Origin: Bacteroidaceae bacterium
Lineage (GTDB): Bacteria; Bacteroidota; Bacteroidia; Bacteroidales; Bacteroidaceae
Assembly (NCBI GenBank): GCA_017617335.1
Contig: JAFZWK010000031.1
Location: 1-36,991 of the forward strand
Reading direction: 5' to 3'
DNA: 36,991 nucleotides
Shown here: positions 33,950 through 36,991 of the stretch, in pieces
Numbering within the stretch: position 1 is the stretch's first letter
Layout: the number at the start of each line of letters is the position of its first letter
Translations under genes and position numbers: made by a program
The notes under the pieces: generated by a model
Databases searched by the model: none
The model's input: only the letters and a program-made list of their open reading frames with translations
What the model was told of the DNA's origin: nothing

Positions 33950-33979
33950 CAAAGATACAAATAATATTTGTTACGCAAA
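33950..33979 (-). promoter_or_regulatory. Promoter of the structured RNA
   Basis: On the minus strand TTTG (33979-33976), 18 bases, then TATCTTTG (33957-33950). The -7 element is a perfect match and the spacer is one or two bases short of usual. The predicted start is near 33944. Confidence 0.6.
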
Positions 33980-34079
33980 GACTTCTGCGACAAATTTTTC
34001 CTTCCTTTTCTCGTTTTTCGACGTTTTTACTTCATCAACCCTCCTGCCTCTCTGCGAAGTTTCTTATGAACTCAAAAAT

Positions 34080-34228
34080 ACTCTACACTCTACACCAGTA
34101 CCCTGTAATTCGTTGTAGAACAGTGATATACGTAGATGTAGAGTGCCTGATGACTCTACACCCACTCTACACCCTCATTTCCTGTTGGTAATTAAAGAGT
34201 TAAATGCCTCTGGTGCAGAGTGTAGAGT
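34080..34228. repeat. Cluster of ACTCTACAC motifs in both orientations
   Basis: Exact ACTCTACAC copies lie at 34080-34088, 34087-34095 (overlapping by two), 34153-34161 and 34164-34172. The reverse complement GTGTAGAGT is exact at 34220-34228, with one-mismatch copies at 34213-34221 and 34137-34145. That gives seven sites within 150 bp, in the gap between the structured RNA and the gene at 34412. The direct pairs and the later inverted pair could form a cruciform or an RNA hairpin. Confidence 0.75.
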
Positions 34229-34362
34229 GTTTTTCATTTCGTTGAAACTCACTTCACTCTCTTGACGGAGAACCATTTCCAGCCTGCTCCTTCTTGTTAG
34301 TGCGAAAAGGATGTGTTTTAAATTTTTCTTTGAAAAGTCTGTTGTTTTTCATGTTTTATTCA

Positions 34363-34370
34363 TAAATTTG
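34363..34370 (+). promoter_or_regulatory. -7 element upstream of the DUF4832-like gene
   Basis: TAAATTTG fits TAnnTTTG and lies 41 bases before the ATG at 34412. The upstream half is unclear; GTTG at 34341-34344 is 18 bases away. Confidence 0.4.
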
Positions 34371-34411
34371 TGTTCGAAACGAATCATTCTGTATCCCAAA
34401 AGCCTAAAACA

Positions 34412-35905
34412 ATGAAACACAAACTGCTAACCATCCTGCTGACGACGGTCTGTTTCGCACTCCATGCCAAGGATGTCACTACAGAAATTCAGCCCAATAC
34501 GACTCGCGTCTTGCGCAATCCGCTAAATGGCTGGGTCATGTATATGGGCAGGACGTGGGACGAGAACTTCTGGACGGAACTTGGCTACGACCAACTAAGT
34601 GTAGGAGACTCCATGGTACGCGTGTCTGACTATGCCAATACCTGTTATGTGCGCACTTCATGGAGTTCTTTGGAGCCGGAAGAGGGTCACTACGTATGGA
34701 CCGACCCTGATTCACGCATCAGCCGACTTTTCCGTAGTGTGCTGGACCGTCACATGAAGTTGGCGTTCCGTATCGTTGTCGATAGCCGTGATCAGGGGCA
34801 GAACACACCTTTGTATGTCAAGGAGGCTGGGGCGAAGGGATTCCAGGATCCCAACAATCCGAAGATATGGTCGCCCTATCCTGATGATCCCATCTTCCAG
34901 CAGAAGTATGCCAGGTTCATTGCCGCTCTGGCGACTGCCTTCAACGACCCTGACAAGGTGGACTTCATCGATGCCTACGGTCTGGGCAAGTGGGGCGAGG
35001 CTCACGGCGTCAGATACGGTGATTACAGCAAGAAAGAGGAGGTGTTCCAATGGATTACCGATGTGTACACCCGTACCTTCACTAGAATACCCCTTGTCAT
35101 CAACTACCACCGGCTGGTGGGCGACACAGTCAGTTGGGCTTCTCCCCACAGCCGCAGCCAGGCACTCCTCGAGGAAGCCATCCGCAAGGGATATAGCCTG
35201 CGCCACGATGCTTTCGGTATGACGGGCTACTACGAAACGTGGGAAAAGGACTTTGCCAGGAAATGGAACTACCGCCGTCCCATTATCATGGAGGGCGGTT
35301 GGATTACGGGTGCCCATCACCGCTATTGGCGCGATCCCAGCAACCGCTATCGTGAGGGACATCCGGAAGATGTGCGCCAGGGGGAGTATCAGGAAGCCAA
35401 GGAGGGGCACGTGAACATGATGGATCTCCGCGTAGGCGACGAGACACGCTCTTGGTTCGGTACTTCCTTCCACCTTATCAAGCAATTTGTGGCTGAAGGT
35501 GGCTATCGCCTCTACCCATCTTCTATTACTCTGCCTGACCGCCTATCAGCAAAAAAGACGGACGCTACCCTTCGCTCCGTATGGAACAACCTGGGTTGGG
35601 GCTATTGCCCAACCAACATCCCGCAATGGAACCAGAAATACAAAGTGGCTTACGCTCTGTTGCAAGGAGATTCTGTCAGGAAAGTATTCGTCGATACAAA
35701 GAGTGACCTCTCCACTTGGCTGCAGGGAAATCCTACAACATGCACGCTGCCTGTCAGCACCGAAGGACTTTCCAAAGGCACCTACCAATGGGCTGTGGCG
35801 CTGGTGGATGTGACTCGCGGCAACACCCCCGCCCTGGAGATGGCAGTCGATGAGCAGTTGCTGCAGAACTGCTGGCTGCTACTCAACAAGGTAAGGATAA
35901 AATAA
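34412..35905 (+). CDS. Exported DUF4832-like TIM-barrel protein
   Basis: The ATG at 34412 gives a signal peptide (MKHKLLTILLTTVCFALHAK); the frame extends 14 codons further up without one. In the 497-aa product, RVLRNPLNGWVMYM is followed by TSWSSLEPEEGHYVWTD, the beta-strand/helix pattern that opens GH42- and GH2-like barrels. Further barrel blocks are KLAFRIVVDSRDQG, VDFIDAYGLGKWGEAHG and PIIMEGGWITG, where GKWGEAHG has the Gly-x-Trp-Gly-Glu form of an acid/base loop (Glu in GEAHG) and EGG could supply the nucleophile. The C-terminal 130 residues look like a beta-sandwich. This matches DUF4832-type proteins, whose function is not established. A secreted glycosidase is the inference. It is convergent with the Big2 protein gene across the third repeat array. 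Confidence 0.6.
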   Translation: MKHKLLTILLTTVCFALHAKDVTTEIQPNTTRVLRNPLNGWVMYMGRTWDENFWTELGYDQLSVGDSMVRVSDYANTCYVRTSWSSLEPEEGHYVWTDPDSRISRLFRSVLDRHMKLAFRIVVDSRDQGQNTPLYVKEAGAKGFQDPNNPKIWSPYPDDPIFQQKYARFIAALATAFNDPDKVDFIDAYGLGKWGEAHGVRYGDYSKKEEVFQWITDVYTRTFTRIPLVINYHRLVGDTVSWASPHSRSQALLEEAIRKGYSLRHDAFGMTGYYETWEKDFARKWNYRRPIIMEGGWITGAHHRYWRDPSNRYREGHPEDVRQGEYQEAKEGHVNMMDLRVGDETRSWFGTSFHLIKQFVAEGGYRLYPSSITLPDRLSAKKTDATLRSVWNNLGWGYCPTNIPQWNQKYKVAYALLQGDSVRKVFVDTKSDLSTWLQGNPTTCTLPVSTEGLSKGTYQWAVALVDVTRGNTPALEMAVDEQLLQNCWLLLNKVRIK

Positions 35906-35933
35906 GCTCAAAACATTGATGTAACGCAAGAAA

Positions 35934-35975
35934 AAAGACAACACGTTGAAACCTTGAAGTCAACGTGTTGTCTTT
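35934..35975 (-). terminator. Inverted-repeat terminator made of two repeat units
   Basis: AAAGACAACACGTTGA (35934-35949) and its exact reverse complement (35960-35975) form a 16-bp stem around a 10-nt loop. On the minus strand the stem runs into a six-T stretch (35936-35931), so it should end the transcript of the Big2 protein gene. On the plus strand only three T residues follow. It overlaps the first two units of array C. Confidence 0.7.
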
Positions 35976-36026
35976 GCTATTTCAACGTGTTGTCTTTGCC
36001 ATCACAACACGTTGTGTTTTTCGACT
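35939..36026. repeat. 22-bp phased repeat array, locus C (4 units)
   Basis: Units start at 35939, 35961, 35983 and 36005, exactly 22 bp apart. The middle two share CAACGTGTTGTCTTTGC with loci A and B. The outer two have the core as CAACACGTTG: the same palindromic arms CAAC/GTTG with the central GT replaced by AC, so their core reads in the opposite orientation while the 22-bp register is kept. The array lies between two convergent secreted-protein genes. Confidence 0.85.
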
Positions 36027-36065
36027 CATTTCCTTGTTGATGAATGAGCCTTTTGGGGAAGAGAT

Positions 36066-36991
36066 CTACTTCACTACAACTTTCTTGTTGCCGATGATGT
36101 AGACACCTTTCTTTGCAGAAGAGTTGACCTTACGTCCTTGCAGGTCGTAGATGGTCTTTGCATCTTGACTTGCAGAGATGGACGAGATGGCACTTCCGTC
36201 TTTAATACTTACAATACAAACATCGCTCAGGCCGCTGCCATCTGTCGTCGAGGCAGAAACGTAGATTGTTCCTGCGTTGATAGCTGTAACAACACCATTC
36301 TCGACGGTAGCAATCGTGGGATCTGATGATCTCCATGCAATCTCTTGGTTGGTAGCGTTTGCGGGTTCGATCTTTACAACTAAGGTCGTAGTTTCACCAA
36401 TATTCATGTTTACCTGCATCTGTTCGAGTCGGATTTTAGAAACGAAGATGAAGGAAGTTGACACGTTAATGGTGCATTGAGCGGAAACCTCGCTTCCATC
36501 GGTAGCCTTGACGGTAATGGTTGCCGTTCCTTCCTTAATGGCAGTAACAGTTCCGTTTGCATCAACGGTAGCCACACTTTCATCTGAAGAAGACCACGTA
36601 AGAGTCTTATTCGTAGCATTCTCAGGCGTAACGGTTGCTGTCAACGCAAGAGTCTCACCCTCAGAAAGCGTTTGTTCTGTCACGTTGAGCGTGATGCTTT
36701 CAACGAGTACAACAGCAGCCTTGACCGTAACAACGCATGATGCGGAAGCATTGCTTCCATCCGTTGCCTTGACGGTAATGGTTGCAGTTCCTTCCTTAAC
36801 GGCAGTAACGTTTCCGTTTGCATCAACGGTGGCAACACTTTCATCTGAAGAAGTCCACGTAAGAGTCTTATTTGTGGCATTCTCAGGTGTAACGGTTGCT
36901 GTCAGCGCAAGTGTCTCGCCCTCAATAAGTGTCTGTTCTGTCACGTTGAGCGTGATGCTGTTTACGAGCACGACAGGAGCTTTGACGGTAA
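36066..36991 (-). CDS. Big2-repeat surface protein with sorting-type tail, C-terminal part
   Basis: The reading frame is open to the window edge and continues upstream, so the N-terminus is missing; an internal GTG at 36971 is not taken as the start. About 308 codons are visible. There are two near-identical bacterial Ig-like (Big2) modules of 87 residues, each with SITLNVTEQTL, TPENATNKTLTW, SSDESVATVDANG and GTATITVKATDGS. A third, diverged Big2 module (KIRLEQMQVNMNIGETTTLV) follows. The end has TIYDLQGRKVNSSAKKGVYI and GNKKVVVK, a type IX-secretion-like tail. Big2 domains are spacers or adhesion modules of surface proteins. Its terminator is probably the inverted repeat at 35934-35975. Confidence 0.85.
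   Translation of the reverse strand, partial: TVKAPVVLVNSITLNVTEQTLIEGETLALTATVTPENATNKTLTWTSSDESVATVDANGNVTAVKEGTATITVKATDGSNASASCVVTVKAAVVLVESITLNVTEQTLSEGETLALTATVTPENATNKTLTWSSSDESVATVDANGTVTAIKEGTATITVKATDGSEVSAQCTINVSTSFIFVSKIRLEQMQVNMNIGETTTLVVKIEPANATNQEIAWRSSDPTIATVENGVVTAINAGTIYVSASTTDGSGLSDVCIVSIKDGSAISSISASQDAKTIYDLQGRKVNSSAKKGVYIIGNKKVVVK
36450..36985 (-). repeat. Tandem 261-bp repeat encoding Big2 modules
   Basis: Two copies of a 261-bp unit (87 codons) lie in tandem. For example CACGTTGAGCGTGATGCT occurs at 36681 and again at 36942. Most of the unit is identical at the DNA level, including third codon positions, which points to recent duplication or gene conversion. A third, older copy at 36190-36449 is diverged. 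Confidence 0.75.

Noticed and set aside
33704-33952. 82-codon minus-strand frame in the 33.6-34.4 kb gap
   Set aside because: It overlaps a region of extensive base-pairing with promoter and T-run better explained as a structured RNA, and the peptide resembles nothing.

Overview
The window looks like a chromosome segment of a Bacteroidales bacterium, most likely Prevotella or a close relative. Several intergenic regions carry the Bacteroidota promoter pattern TTTG, 19-21 bases, TAnnTTTG (for rpsA, the tRNA cluster, the second tRNA-Asp, the GH16 gene and the 212-aa membrane-protein gene). Many products start with an MKK-type signal peptide, and three end in the basic 'YD(L/M)QGRK...KGVYI...GKKVV' type of tail found on type IX-secreted proteins of this phylum. 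No SusC/SusD pair is present.

Layout. 1-2.9 kb: 5' part of rpsA (minus), pfkA (plus), then a convergent two-gene unit of a membrane protein and a small winged-helix regulator. 3.1-7.5 kb: two divergent secreted-protein genes, a two-domain lipocalin-like protein and an 1152-aa multidomain protein with an HExxH metallopeptidase-like centre. 7.7-11.4 kb: five tRNA genes (Val, Arg, Tyr, Gly, Asp), then two exported carbohydrate-type enzymes (GxGYxYP family and DUF4886/SGNH-like), then a second, diverged tRNA-Asp with its own promoter and the same terminator. 11.4-15.2 kb: a GH16 glucanase, radA, and a convergent FAD-dependent oxidoreductase. 15.3-21.3 kb: a threonine operon, thrA (aspartokinase/homoserine dehydrogenase), an ApgM-like protein that probably serves as homoserine kinase, and thrC, with 2-nt gaps, followed by an outer-membrane-barrel-like gene. 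21.5-26.9 kb: a minus-strand unit of three exported proteins (GH-like lipoprotein, calcineurin-type phosphoesterase, DUF6259-like GH). 27.4-33.6 kb: a minus-strand pair, a 1317-aa subtilisin ending in a dockerin-like module and sorting tail, and a protein with three cohesin-like modules and its own dockerin-like module. 33.7-33.9 kb: a rod-shaped non-coding RNA resembling 6S RNA. 34.4-37 kb: a DUF4832-like secreted protein, and the C-terminal part of a Big2-repeat surface protein that runs off the window.

Beyond ordinary genes the main signals are: (i) a dispersed 22-bp-phased repeat built on CAACGTGTTGTCTTT at three intergenic loci (about 3.0, 7.6 and 36.0 kb), eleven units in all; (ii) the adjacent cohesin/dockerin gene pair, which could form a protease-scaffold complex on the cell surface; (iii) a tRNA-Asp plus terminator duplication bracketing a 3-kb enzyme pair; (iv) a cluster of ACTCTACAC motifs in both orientations at 34.1-34.2 kb. 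Family names come from recognising motifs by eye; no database search was run.
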